This document shows, piece after piece, positions 10,976-24,300 of a DNA stretch of 64,000 nt. The notes below the pieces were generated by a model that saw only the letters and a program-made list of their open reading frames with translations, did no database searches and was not told where the DNA came from. Position 1 is the first letter of the stretch. Every line of letters starts with the position of its first letter. The translations under genes and the position numbers were made by a program. Source of the DNA: Sipunculus nudus (lineage: Eukaryota > Annelida > Sipuncula > Golfingiida > Sipunculidae); NCBI GenBank assembly GCA_026874595.1, contig CM049314.1, forward strand, positions 3,433,318 to 3,497,317, in the 5' to 3' direction.

Positions 10976-12136
10976 CTGCATGGAAATATAAAAACAAGGT
11001 GAAATGTACAATGAGGATATCAGGGCTGGTATGATTCAAAGCACTGTCAAAAAGTCATTAAAATCATGAAAATTTATTTTTCTTAAGTAAACTGATTGAT
11101 TGCCATACCAGTATATCTCACTTTATTATGAATTATAAAACATAACAAAATCACCAAATGATAGGATATAGGATATATCAGATGAGAAACAGTTTTTACC
11201 AAAGCAACAGATATGCTACAGTTTGTGAAATGAGGCACACAGTTTACCATATACCAAACTGAGGGAGAGCACCAAACTGAGGGAGAGCACCAAACTGAGG
11301 GAGAGCAACAAACTGAGGGAAAGCAACACACTGAGGGAGGGCAACAAACTGAGGGAGAGCTACAAACTGAGGGAGAGCAACAAACTGAGGGAGAGCAACA
11401 AACTGAGGGAGAGCAACAAACTGAGGGAGAGCAACAAACTGAGGGAGAGCAACAAACTGAGGGAGAACAACAAACTGAGGGAGAGCACCAAACTGAGGGA
11501 GAGCACCAAACTGAGGGAGAGCACCAAACTGAGGGAGAGCACCAAACTGAGGGAGAGCACCAAACTGAGGGAGAGCTACAAACTGAGAGAGAGCTACAAA
11601 CTGAGGGAGAGCAACAAACTGAGGGAGAGCTACAAACTGAGGGAGAGCTACAAACTGAGGGAGAGCAACAAACTGAGGGAGAGCAACAAACTGAAGGAGA
11701 GCTACAAACTGAGGGAGAGCTACAAACTGAGGGAGAGCTACAAACTGAGGGAGAGCAACAAACTGAGGGAGAGCAACAAACTGAGGGAGAGCTACAAACT
11801 GAGGGAGAGCTACAAACTGAGGGAGAGCAACAAACTGAGGGAGAGCTACAAACTGAGGGAGAGCTACAAACTGAGGCAGAGCAATAAACTGAGGGAGAGC
11901 ACCAAACTGAGGGAGAGCTACATTGTTCCTTGACTTGCTAAAATCAACTAACCTCCATAGCTGTAAATATGTTTGCTTTCATTTAGGAGATATATACAAT
12001 TTACTGCAACAGTGATAACTGATCAAAGGGTATATGAATTGATATCGAATCAATTCTAAGTCACAGTTCGCAAGCCTACTATTAAAATCATTTGACTTTC
12101 CTGCTCTTTAAAATCTGCAATGTTCCAGTTTTATCA

Positions 12137-12173
<37 letters not shown>

Positions 12174-15100
12174 ACACCCATAAGAAGTAAATAAGTAATT
12201 CATTCCACTGTTGCCCTGGGTGAACCAGGAACCTGGCTGTGTTGAAGACCTTGGCTAGAGGTCTTAGTGTGGCTGATTTTTTTTGGAAAAACTATAAAAT
12301 CACACCTTGATGCTGACTAACCCAAAGCCTTACCAATGACTAAATATGAGGGGTCTTACCTTACATGTGAATCAATGACTGGACTCACCTTGAAGGAGCT
12401 AGTTTTGGTTTCGGCATTTTACTCAGTACGCCTGATATTTCTTCCTTCTCTTTGTAACCTTTCCAGAGTTCATAAAACCCTAGTATATATCTGGTAATTT
12501 CAAGTATCTACAACAATAAATTGAATATTCACATAATTCATATAACACTGTCCCCTTGGATTTTATCCTGCAAATGTGTACAATTTTTGTAACAACAGTT
12601 TACTTAAATATTATCTAACTAATAATCCAAATTTAGCAATAATTTGAATAAAATAAGCAGTTCTCTTATGGTCTGTTTCATCCTAACCAAGACTTGTGTC
12701 TCAATAAGTATACACAGTATAGATAAATGAAGATGGACAGGAAAGTAATGAAGGAAAAATGTGATAATGTTCACACCTTTCCTTAAATTCTAAACATTTA
12801 GCCTTGTGAATGAAATGTTTGGTGTCAGTTGAAATATTCCTCAAAAGCAAATTTATTTTTTATTGTATATTTACATTAAGTGACAACAAAGCTTTACGAG
12901 TAAATAGGATTGCTTGCACTGTTTTACCAAAATCTGCATAATTTGTGAATTTGTGAATTTTTTTTTTACGATTTTGAAAAATCTTTTTTGATACTTTACT
13001 AGGATTTATTTTTATTTCAATCCATTTTTTATCATACCTGCCCTTATCATAGGTCATTTAATTCATCAATTCAACTAATCAGACAGAATCTTACTTGATC
13101 AAGATCCACTGAGAGCTCTGCAAACCACTGCTTTTTATCCCTGTCTTTAATTACACAAGCCATGTGTAGACAACCTGAAAAACAGGGAAGAACACATTGC
13201 TTATAATAATACAATGTGCATATTCATAAGAACAAGGCCTATTGTGAACCTGTGCAAACTTTAGGAGTATGAATTTTTATTTTTAAAATTTAATATTGAT
13301 CCTCTCATGACCTGCATATCTACCTTAGTCATTATGATTTCAGCCAAATGAACGTTTTGGACCTGCACATTTCGGACCAGGACATTTTAAAACTAGGATG
13401 TATCAGTCAGGATATTTTGGATATGTTCTTCTTGCCAGGAAGTGATATTGGGACAGATGAAGGGACAATTTAGCAGCATGGTTTTGGAGAAGAACATTTT
13501 AAAATGTTTTTTTAGCTTTTTCCCTATAAAATCTAAGAACAAGTTCCTCTTTTAGCCTTGGTATTGAGTCACACCTATTCATGCACGCTGGCAATGGAGG
13601 CTCAGCTTTCCCCCAGGTCAAGTTTACCTAATGTGCCACATGTAACCTTACCACTGGCTCTAACAGACTGAAACTTACCACTGGCTCTTACAGACTGAAA
13701 CTTGACCTGTTGGCAAATCTGAAATGGTTAGCAGTCTGCCAAAGTTATTTATAGATACAGAGTGCAACTTGACCTATTGTAAAATCTGACACAGTTGGCA
13801 GGTTTTAGATGTCTAGACGCTGTGTCTAGACACATCGTCTAGACGTCTGGACTGTATCTGGACACCAGGCAGAGCCAGGTCAGTTGCCATGGTGATGTCT
13901 GGACTGCACCTGGATGCACTGATTGACCTCTTTGACTTGACATGTTGAAACTTGCCATGCTGCCAAATCTGTTTTCAAACACTGAAAGCCTTTTTCAATT
14001 GGCTACACTTTTTTTTTAAGCTGTCTTTACTCTATTTATTCTAATAAAACTGACAAAACAATACCATAGAACAATTCTTGTAAAGTTTAAACCAATCAGC
14101 TTAACAGGTTCTTGAAACAAGGGACCCATGGGTCACGGCGCTCAGCTGTTATATATGATGAAAATATGATTTGGGAAAGAGGCACATGCTTGTTTTGTGT
14201 GGTAATAAATATAAGCTTTATTATGAGTTTTTGGTGTTTAGCTTATGTATGATTTTGATAGTATCTTTGGAGACAGGGAAGAGGATTGATTTCATTTATT
14301 TTATTAACAAATGGAGTGCTATTGTCACACAGATTTTGACTTGGCCATATAACTTATTAGCAGCACATATGGTAAAAGAGTTTAACTATTTATTAAATTT
14401 AACAACAAATATTGTGCCAATATAATTTTTATTAAAAAAAATATTAAGAAAATCATATGATTTTTTTTTAAAATTAAATATAACTGAAATGATTATTGAA
14501 ATAATATTATAGAATATATTCATGAATGCATTCATGAATACATTTTGAAAGCATCTGCACTGGTATTCAAATACTTTCATTTTTACCTGAATTCCCATTC
14601 TTATGCAATAAAATTTTTTAATGCAGTACATATTCATATTCGTATTCAAATACATTTGCAAAGCATTCGCACCATGTCTAGTATTTATTCAGTTTTAGCC
14701 AAACAATGATGTTGAGAATCCAGAATATACAAAATTCACAAATTTAAATAATGATCGTAAGTACCTGGTTTTATGGCTTTTATTTATGTTAAAAAAAATA
14801 AATGTAATATATTCACTTTGGACTACTTTCACATCAATCTACACACTAGACACAGTAGGAATCTAGATTAATATTATCAACTGCATCTTTGTCTATCATT
14901 AATTTCCTTCATATGATCCCTAATGATTAGTAATGAATAATTTGATTTATTTTTTTATCATTAAAATTTCACTGAAAAATACCATAGGTGACTGCATGGT
15001 GTTATTTGGAATAACATTGACATTGACATTCTATCCATCCATACAAGATTCTTACATCATCAGTAACAGCAAGTTAATTTTCTGTTACTCATCAACTAAC

Positions 15101-18100
15101 AAATTCCTTTTCTATAAATTTTTCTTTAATTTGTTATAAAAAAACCAATACAAAATTATTAATTTATTGTTTATTGTTATGTTGTTTTTCAAAACAACTA
15201 CTAGATGAGTTGGGTTGGACACCTGGATCAACTGTGGCTGGGCATTAGCTGCCTGGCTGCCCCAGTGTATGCTTCGCTCAAGCATGCATAATCTGATGAA
15301 AGGTCAACAAGGTCAACATACAGGTGACTGAAGAGGGGCTGGATTAAGCCTGGGTCTGACATGGTCTCATAAAAACATTAATAAAAGCTACAATATTTGG
15401 CCAATTTCTTTCAGCTTTCTAAACTACAAAGATGAAATCCTTATGTGTGCATTATATGAAAATTATATCAACGGTGCTCTCAGGAAACAAACGTGCCATG
15501 GCCAAAGTTGGGCAAAATTTAAGGTACTAATTTTATATTTATACTAATAACTTATAAAATTTGAAAAATTCAGAACTAATTTTTGGTATTCAATTGAATC
15601 TTGATTAAATAATGTTACATCCCTGAAAAAAAATCTCTAGCTTCAGCAATCCTCTTGTTAAGGGAGTAAATATATTTCTTGATTTTTTAAAAAGTGCATT
15701 ATGTTTGGGCCCATAACTTAAAACAATTACGCAATACTGACATCATTTCTGGCATGTGCATAGCGAATGTATAGAAAAATATGTATATTATATATGATCA
15801 AAGTCAGATCAGTGGTTTTGATATTAGGCAGTCTTACAGTGGAACAATGGGTTTTTAATGGAAAAATGAAGTTTCTCATTAATATTTCGAAGGAATTAAG
15901 TCTTAGTGATCAAATTCTTGGCATGGTGGGGGATTTTGGAGACATCTAACTGTATGCTAAATTTAAGGAACTTAGAGCTGAAGCTGGGGAGCTGAGCTCG
16001 AGCAAACTGCATATCACTAGCTTGATGTAAACTTGATGTGACATGATGCTTGAAAACTTGAATAAAATCCACAGTTTTTGATCAACTGGTTTCAAATTTT
16101 TGGTGTTAACAGACAAAATGCTAACAAAAACATGCTGTGAAAATTAAATCCACAGTACTTACAGGAAAAAACGTGCCATGGTCAAACTTGGGCAAAATTT
16201 AAGGTACCAATTTTATATTTTTGACAATTAAAAAAAAAATTAACAGATTTTGATCTAATTATTGGTATACAATTACATTTTGATCAATTAAAGTTGTATT
16301 ACTGAAAAAAAGTCCCTACCTTTCACACTTTTGGTCTTAAGTGACCAAATATCTTCCTGATTTTTTTTACAAAGTCCATTATGTTTGGGCCCATAACTTT
16401 TTTAAATTAAATAATACTGACTTAATTTCTGGCATGTACATAGGAACTATATAGAGGAATATTTATGGTAAATATGAAGAAAACCAGATGAGTGGTTTTG
16501 ATATTAGGCAGTCCTGAAGTGTGAAAATAGATTTCTAATAAAAAATTGAGGTTTTTCCTTAATATTTCAAAGGAACGAAGTCCTATTGACCCAATTTTCG
16601 GCATGGTAGGAGATTTTGGGGACATCTAACTGTATGGGGAATTTCAGATTCGTAGGTCCAATGGTGTCCAAACGTGCCAGTCTTACGGACGGACAGCAAG
16701 ACAGACAGACGACGGACAATGGACCACGACTATAGCTCAGATGACTTATAGTCAGCTGAGCTAAAAACAGTGTATAAGCTAGACACATCGTCTAGATGTC
16801 TGGACTGTAACTGGACACCAGGCAGAGCCAGGTCAGTTGTCATGGTGATGTCTGGACTGCACCTGGATGCACTGATTGACCTCTTGACTTGACATGTTGA
16901 AACTTGCCATGCTGCCAAATCTGTTTTCAAACACTGAAAGCCTTTTTCAATTGGCTACACTGCTTTGTTAAAGCTGCCTTTACTCTATTTATTCTAATAA
17001 AACTGACAAAACAATACCATAGAACAATTCTTGTAAAGTTTAAACCAATCAGCTTAACAGGTTCTTAAAAAAAACAGTGTATAATCTAGAAGAGTCTAAA
17101 CTTACATTTTTGCTTGTAAAAAAAAAAAAACAGATCAATGTTCGTGGCACAACCAACACCTCAATTTCAGATATGACTCAGGGGACAAACATTGGCATAA
17201 AATTTGGTGATGACAGCTCCAGTACGCTCTTTACACAGCGCTTTAACCATAGGTCTAGAACCTATATCGTAAGCGCTGTTTGTTATGACCTCATATCCTG
17301 AATTGCTACACCAGAGGGGAGCACTGTATTTTTGTCCAATCAGGTAAGACCTTGTGCTGGAAGACACTGCCAAGCGAGAAATACACGGAGTCAATCATGT
17401 TCATTTTGTTTTGATTGACAGCTCATCGCCACGGTAACCATCTGAACAGGCCACAGGCTCAGAGAGAATTGCCCCAGATGTGGTTTGCTTAGGGCCTTGG
17501 GCACATAGGATGCCTGGCCTGTGAGCTGTAATTCAAACCAAACTTAACAACAAAGGCTGCGTGCACATCTCGCTGGCTTGTTTAAGTTCTGCAGACAACA
17601 GATACATGGCTACGCTAACACAGTCATAATGTCATAATGTCATAATCCAATTGGTCGATGATGCGACAGAGCCCAGCGCAGAAGCAAAATCGACGTCACG
17701 GGGGTTCCCTGCAGATGGTCCCTGAAGGTTCCCGCGGATTATATTTTGACCGACGCCATCTTTTGGGGCCCAGCTTGAGATATCTGGACAGGAACCCTTA
17801 CATTCTGTTTGTTGCATAGCCAGCATTTCCAGGACTTGTCTAGTGTAGATATCGTCCCTCGTCGAGTGTCGCCCACCAGCGACGTGGCCTTCTTGCTGCG
17901 GTTGCTGCTCAGACGGGTTCTGCTGAGAGTTGGCATGGTCGTTGTTTGGCTGGTTGGTTAATCCTATATCAGAATTAGGTTTCATGGTACTCATTGCCTT
18001 TAAAACAAGTTTTCTCTGACCTCTAGATATCTTAGTCTTAACCAAGTCCACGGCCTCTAAAAGTTCTAATGCCTCCAGGGAGGTAAACCCTTCATTTTCA

Positions 18101-21100
18101 AGTAACTGCACAGTTAGGGCGTCAATTTTATGTTTCTGTGCCCATAAGAAGACTTTGGAGTCGCCGGTATCACCCATAATCTCAAAAATATGAACACATG
18201 TTGACTAAAAAGTTCAAATGGCGTGTAACTTTTAACAAGGGACCCATGGGTCACGGCGCTCAGCTGATCGTGATTGGACTATAAATGTTTCTCCACTGTG
18301 ATACTATATCAAGTCTATAAAGCTTATGAATATCATGTACATGTTGGGCTATTATAAAGGAATGTAATGTAATATGTGAGTAAATGATAAATGAAATTAC
18401 CTGACTGATGGATTAATAGAGTCAAATAAAGTGGTTTATTTTTTATTTATTTAGGAGGGGTTGAAAATTGTGATATATTTGAGCAAATATGAATGCAATG
18501 ACAGCAGTAATAAGCAGTATTAGATGATAAGGCTATTTGTTGAAGGATCTAAAGTGTATGGTAGTCTGCAAGCGTTCAATTTGACAGATATGATGTTATG
18601 ATTAACTATGCTGATGAAGTGATTTATGAATATGTGACTGTATGACACAATTTCTCTTTAGTCTTGACAAGGTACATTATTGTGATGCCCACTATGTCTA
18701 CATATTACACAATATTGACATAATTTCTGGCATGTACATAGGTACCTATGGACGAATAGTTATACAAAATATTAAAGTATGAATATATCTGATTCATCTT
18801 GTTCTTGCTTACTGAGGCTGACTTTGGGATGGGGTTCGGAGAAGGGAAAAGTGAGGGCAGCACGAAGGTGGATGTAGAAATATTCTATTGTAATGTTTTT
18901 CATTTATATAAGAATATGAAAAGCTAAGAGGAAAGGGGCCCTCCTACTTGGTAATAGTAAAGTTCTAAATATATGATTGCAAACTAATACTCTGACAAGA
19001 CTGTCATGAAGAAAAACAGTATAAGTTTTGAGATACTGTGTTGCATACGAAAATTTACAGATGGACAGGCAAGTGGACAGAATGGACTAATACCTTTATT
19101 TCACTTTCAAGAGAATAATGCATTTAAGTTTATGTATAATCCTATTTTTTTAAGCAGATCCACTTTTTTCATTAAGAAGTTTTTATCTGTATCATTTTTT
19201 TATTTACAGGTTTATAAATTTTTAATTAAAACAACCTGAAAATATAAGTTAAAATATTAGAATTGTTGCAAAAGTTGCAATCATTATTTATACAGAGTAA
19301 AAAACATTGGGTCATGTTATGCATACACATATATTTTATTATTTTTAAATCATAAATGTTTTAACTGATTTTAAAAGAAAATAATGCCACAACATGGCAT
19401 CTACAAGAATATTCCTTGAATCACTATTAAAAAGTTTTGCATATTGGAGTTTTCAGGACATGCCTAATTTTATTCACCAAAATAAAATAAAAGTAAATTT
19501 GACAAAATAAAACATCTTTTCAAATAAAGTATACACACTGTTGGTTGAATGAGGGACAAACAATATCATTGTGCTAATAACTATCCCAGTTTTAATTAAT
19601 TACTGGAATTAATAGTCAATTTCACACCTGGTGAAGTTTTTACTCTTCTGAAGTAAGGAATTACTTATCTCATGAACATCCAGACTTTCACAGCAATACA
19701 CCACTTTGTGGACACAATTAAATGTACACTTTAATCATTGTAACCCTGGTGGTTCAATACAACATCTAAAATGTAGCATGTCAAAGAATAAAATAAAATA
19801 CAGAAAAATTATAACATTCATCTAGTTTATGCACCAGCTGGGGGGGGGGGGGGATGAGTGCAGGGCCAGGGGAAGCCTGCTAGTAGTGGCCAAGCTGGGC
19901 CAAGGTAAGCTGCCTGGGGTGGGTTACATAATGCAAGTGAAGGCTGTACTACTAGGTGGGCTAGATGTAAACAACACTTGACATGGTGTGTGAAAACATG
20001 AATAAAAGCTATTCATTCCAATCAATTTCTTTTAAAAGTTCAGATTTTAAAAGATTAAATCCTTATGCATATATGCTGGGAAAATTAAATCAACAGTGCC
20101 AAAGTTGGACAAAATTTAAGGTATTGTTTTTTATTTATGCTAATAACTTGAATAATTTGCAAAATTCAGATCTAATTTTGGGTAAACAATTGAATTTTGA
20201 TTAAATATAGTTATATGCCTGAAAAAAGGTCTCTAGGTTCAGCAATTCTCATGTGAGTAAATATATTTCTTGATTTTTTAAAAAATTGCATTATGTTTTG
20301 GCCCATAACTTCAAAATAATACTCAATACTGACCTAATTTTTGGTATGTTCATAGAAAATGTATAAAAGAATGTGAATACTAAATACGATCAAAAACAGA
20401 TCAGTGGTTTTGATATTAGGCAGCCTTGAAGTGTAACAATGGCTTTTTTTTATGGAAAACGGAGTTTTTTTCCTTAATATCTCGAAGGAACAAAGTCCTA
20501 ATGACCCAATTTTCGGTATGGTAGGAGATTTTGGGGACATCTAAAATTATGTCAACAGCCTGGGGAGCATATAGATGTGCACTGAATGACCTACAGTCAT
20601 CAAAGTGGACTGCTTGACAATGTAAGGGAATACAACAAGAGCCTCCAAAAAAATTCAATAACTAGCCTAATTTTGCAGCTTTTATTTTCAAATTTCAGAT
20701 TTTAACAGATTAAATCCTTATGTATACATGGTGTGAAAATTAAATCCACAGTACTTACAGGAAAAAAACGTGCCATGGCCAAAGTTGGGCAAAATTTAAG
20801 GTACCAATTTTATATTTTTGCCAATATTTAAAAAAAAATAACAGATTTTGATCTAATTTTTGGTATACAATTAAATTTTGATTAATTAAAGTTGTATTAC
20901 TAGAAAAAAGTCCCTACCTTTAACACTTTGGGTCTTAAGTGACAAAATATCTTCCTGATTTTTTTACAAAGTGCATAATGTTTGGGCCAATAACTTTTTT
21001 AAATTATATAATACTGACTTAATATCTGGCATGTACATAGGAACTAAATAGAGGAATATTTATGGTAAATATGAAGAAAACCAGATGAGTGGTTTTGATA

Positions 21101-21293
21101 TTAGGCAGTCCTGAAGTGTGAAAATAGATTTCTAAAAAAAATTGAGGTTTTTCCTTAATATCTCAAAGGAACGAAGTCCTATTGACCCAATTTTTGGCAT
21201 GGTAGGAGATTATGGGGACATCTAACTGTATGCCGAAATTCAGATTCGTAGGTCCAACGGTGTGGAAACGTGCCAGTGTTACGGACGGACATC

Positions 21294-21326
<33 letters not shown>

Positions 21327-24300
21327 AGACGGATGGACGACGGACAATGGACCATGACTATAGCTCAGATGACTTATAGTCAGCTGAGCTAAAAATGCAG
21401 CTGCATGCTCCGCCACCGCAAGACAAAGTGAGCTAACAAAGCGCGGTACCCCACCACAATGACTCCGGGATCCTCCAGGTGGGGCCCAAATTACCTATAG
21501 ATACATCATACATTCAAAGAGCTACAGATACTGGTTGAAAACCTGAAAGAAACAATATGCTTCATATTCCTCTTTCATGTTAATATTAATGATTTCTATG
21601 TACATAGTTTATTTCTACATATGATACTATATGAAGGGGAAAGATTGCACCTGAACTGAACTGTTGAATCAGCCAAGGCCGTTCCCAGCCTGCTCTCTCA
21701 ATAACATTTAATTGTTTTTGAGTTTTATTTTGACCAAGTTTAGGAGAAATTTTGAAAGGATAGAGGTCAGATACAAAAAACTTATAGCTATATATTTGTA
21801 GATGCTACTCTGAGTCCAGTGCCCAGTCAAAAGCCCAAATGTCAAGGACACCCCAGCACAGCTCCAGACCACACAGCCAGAGGAAGCAGGGCAGCAGCAA
21901 GTTAACAACCATGACCACATGAAGACAGTTGGGCACCTTCTAGAACCCTTGTCAAACTCTCTGACTGCTGGGGGAAGGGGTGTTTAAGTGACTGGTTGTT
22001 TTTACATGCACAAAAAAATCTGTAGCAAACTGAATTTATGCTCCATACATGTTGAAGTAGAAATGGAATAAGACCATTAAATCTATCTCAGTCCAACACT
22101 ACCCACTAATTCTGCTATGTGTGCATAATAGAAGAATCAGTTCACATAGCACTGGATTTCTCTGTCAACTGACCTCACCACCACAGCCCTTACCCCCTTT
22201 TTACCTAATTATTATAATGAGACCCCAAAATGCTTCACACAGGTTTCCTTGCGACAGCTTTTAACAAGGCAATAATAATGTCACAAAGGTCTATGACGTA
22301 GACGTCACATTGATTGAAGTCATCGACTGAATCGCTGCACTGATGAATATCTTGCAGTCATTGTGAACTGTCTTGCTATATTTTGGATTATTTGTCCCAT
22401 ATGAACTACGTGCCATGCAGGTAAAACATTATTATTCATGCAGTAGATGGGGGAATGGCCCCTGCAACCTTTTGCCTAGAACTTTTTATACTGTCTAATT
22501 TGTTTTTAAAAATATCCAGGAAAACATGCTAACAAGGGTACAGGTACAGACTACACGTGTTCTGTTTGGGAGATGTCTCCCAAATTATGCAGATTATAAT
22601 ATGGTCAGGTGACTCACTGTTTACATTAATATCAGCGATCTGATTGGCTGCAAGGGACAGTTATTCTCATGATTATTCATTAAATGAATATGCTGTTAAG
22701 GTCATATAAAGTTCATGGTGAGGTCATTTTGAGGTGATATTTGGACTGACCTTGACAGGAATGACCTGATCCAATAACCCAGCGTGATCTTAATAGTCAC
22801 TTGACCTGACTCAATGTAAATATAGAAAGAAATGTGACCCACACTTTAGTTGGTTAGGACAAGCCAGACCTTTCTGATGGTAATGGGTGTTAATGATTTT
22901 ATATCAGATCAAATCTGATGTTAATGGTACTGATAAGTCTGATCAAAACCTGCAGATGTGGATAAGTGTAAGTTGTTCAGCTGTAAAGTTACTACATGAA
23001 AAGTCTGGTCACACATGTGTTAAATGATGTAACTCTGAAATGATCTAAAATACACTTACTGAGTGCAATGAGATATGGTGGGTACATGAGTGACACATCT
23101 GTCCTTAAACTGTCATTGACTATTTTCCTGCAAACAGAACACAAGTTATAGAAAATAATCAGTCATTTAAGTCCTTCTAATAAGTCCTTCTAAAAGGACA
23201 TTACAACATATACCTTGAAGTATACCAAATCAAATTTTCTGAGTTACAAGCATTAATTTGACATCCAAACAGATTTCTTTTGATAAATAAAAGTAAAGTA
23301 ATACAAGAACAGAGAGTAAAATGACATTATACATGGTTGGATTTCTTCATCTGTTTTATTATATATGTCATCTTCAGCAGTATTATTAAATCTACAGAGT
23401 TTATTGACTCATGTGCAGTATTATTAAATCTACAGAGTTTATTGACTCATGTGTATTAATTAACTACAAACCCTACAAATGCCTTGAGCACTAGGGTATG
23501 CACAAAAAGGGTACGAGTTTCCAATAGTTCAGACTGTGTGGGTGAAAAGAAGCTGAAACTTTACTTAATAAATGTGCAGAATCTATTAGTAAACCTACAG
23601 GAGGAATTGAAATTTGAGAAGATAATTCTGCTACAAACATAAAGGACTTTCAAGGGCTTCAAAGAAAAGAGTCCTAATTAAAGTACTTTAAAGGCGTTGA
23701 AATTATCGTTTCCAATAAAAGCATTTTCCAGGTTTTCAAGGACATCTCAACTCCCTGTCTCTGTTCTTACCATGAGATACTGAGGAGTTCTTCATCATCC
23801 TGAGCGATGTCTGCAGAGTACTGTAGGAGGGGTCTGTATGGGTGATACAGGATCAGACAACAGTCCTACAGGGAAAAAATAAACAAGTTATAATGGGTGA
23901 GATGCTGAGGAGTTCTTCATCATCCTGGGCAATGTCTGCAGAGTACTGTGGGAGGGGTCTGCACGGGGGATACAGGATCAGACAACAGTCCCACAGGGAA
24001 AACATATGGTAGATGAGATGGAAAAAACAAGTGACCCATAGGTCATGATGCTCAGCTGAATGGGAAGAGATTCGCAAAAGGAAATCATCTGAATGGTAGT
24101 ATATACCCATTCAACTGAAGCATCAAACAGATTAACCAACAGGCCAAGATTGTGTCTGTATTTATATATCTCAAAAAAGAGAAAAAAATGTGTAAAAAAT
24201 ACAGGTGGCTCCACGAGTCTGCAGAAACTAATAAAAAGACTTAATGGTTAATATGCATGCAAAGAATCATGGTGATCTCTGCATTAGTTGTTCAGATACT

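Larger units (their letters stand above)
13233..17221 (+). mobile_element. Family P2, copy b, interrupted and 3'-truncated
   Basis: The 5' end CAAGGCCTATTGTGAACC sits at 13233. Core text shared with copies a and d follows (GCAAATCTGAAATGG, CTTTTTCCCTATAAAATC). A ~300-bp unit occurs twice, ending at 14117 and spanning 16765-17068, with P1-B inserted between the two. The shared P2 core phrase ATTGGCATAAAATTTGGTGA is present at about 17190, then similarity stops near 17221 where the hairpin and ORF segment begins. The P2 3' end is missing. Confidence 0.5.

Noticed and set aside
11360..11563. Minus-strand leucine-serine repeat protein
   Set aside because: The 18-bp minisatellite is a multiple of three and gives an endless LSLSLV frame by default; it is intronic and lacks splice context.
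17739..17936. 65-codon minus-strand frame inside the 181-codon ORF
   Set aside because: A shifted-frame shadow of the longer ORF.
23853..24214. 85- and 78-codon minus-strand frames
   Set aside because: The meaningful part is the decayed exon 7 copy; the rest is intron and P1-D sequence.
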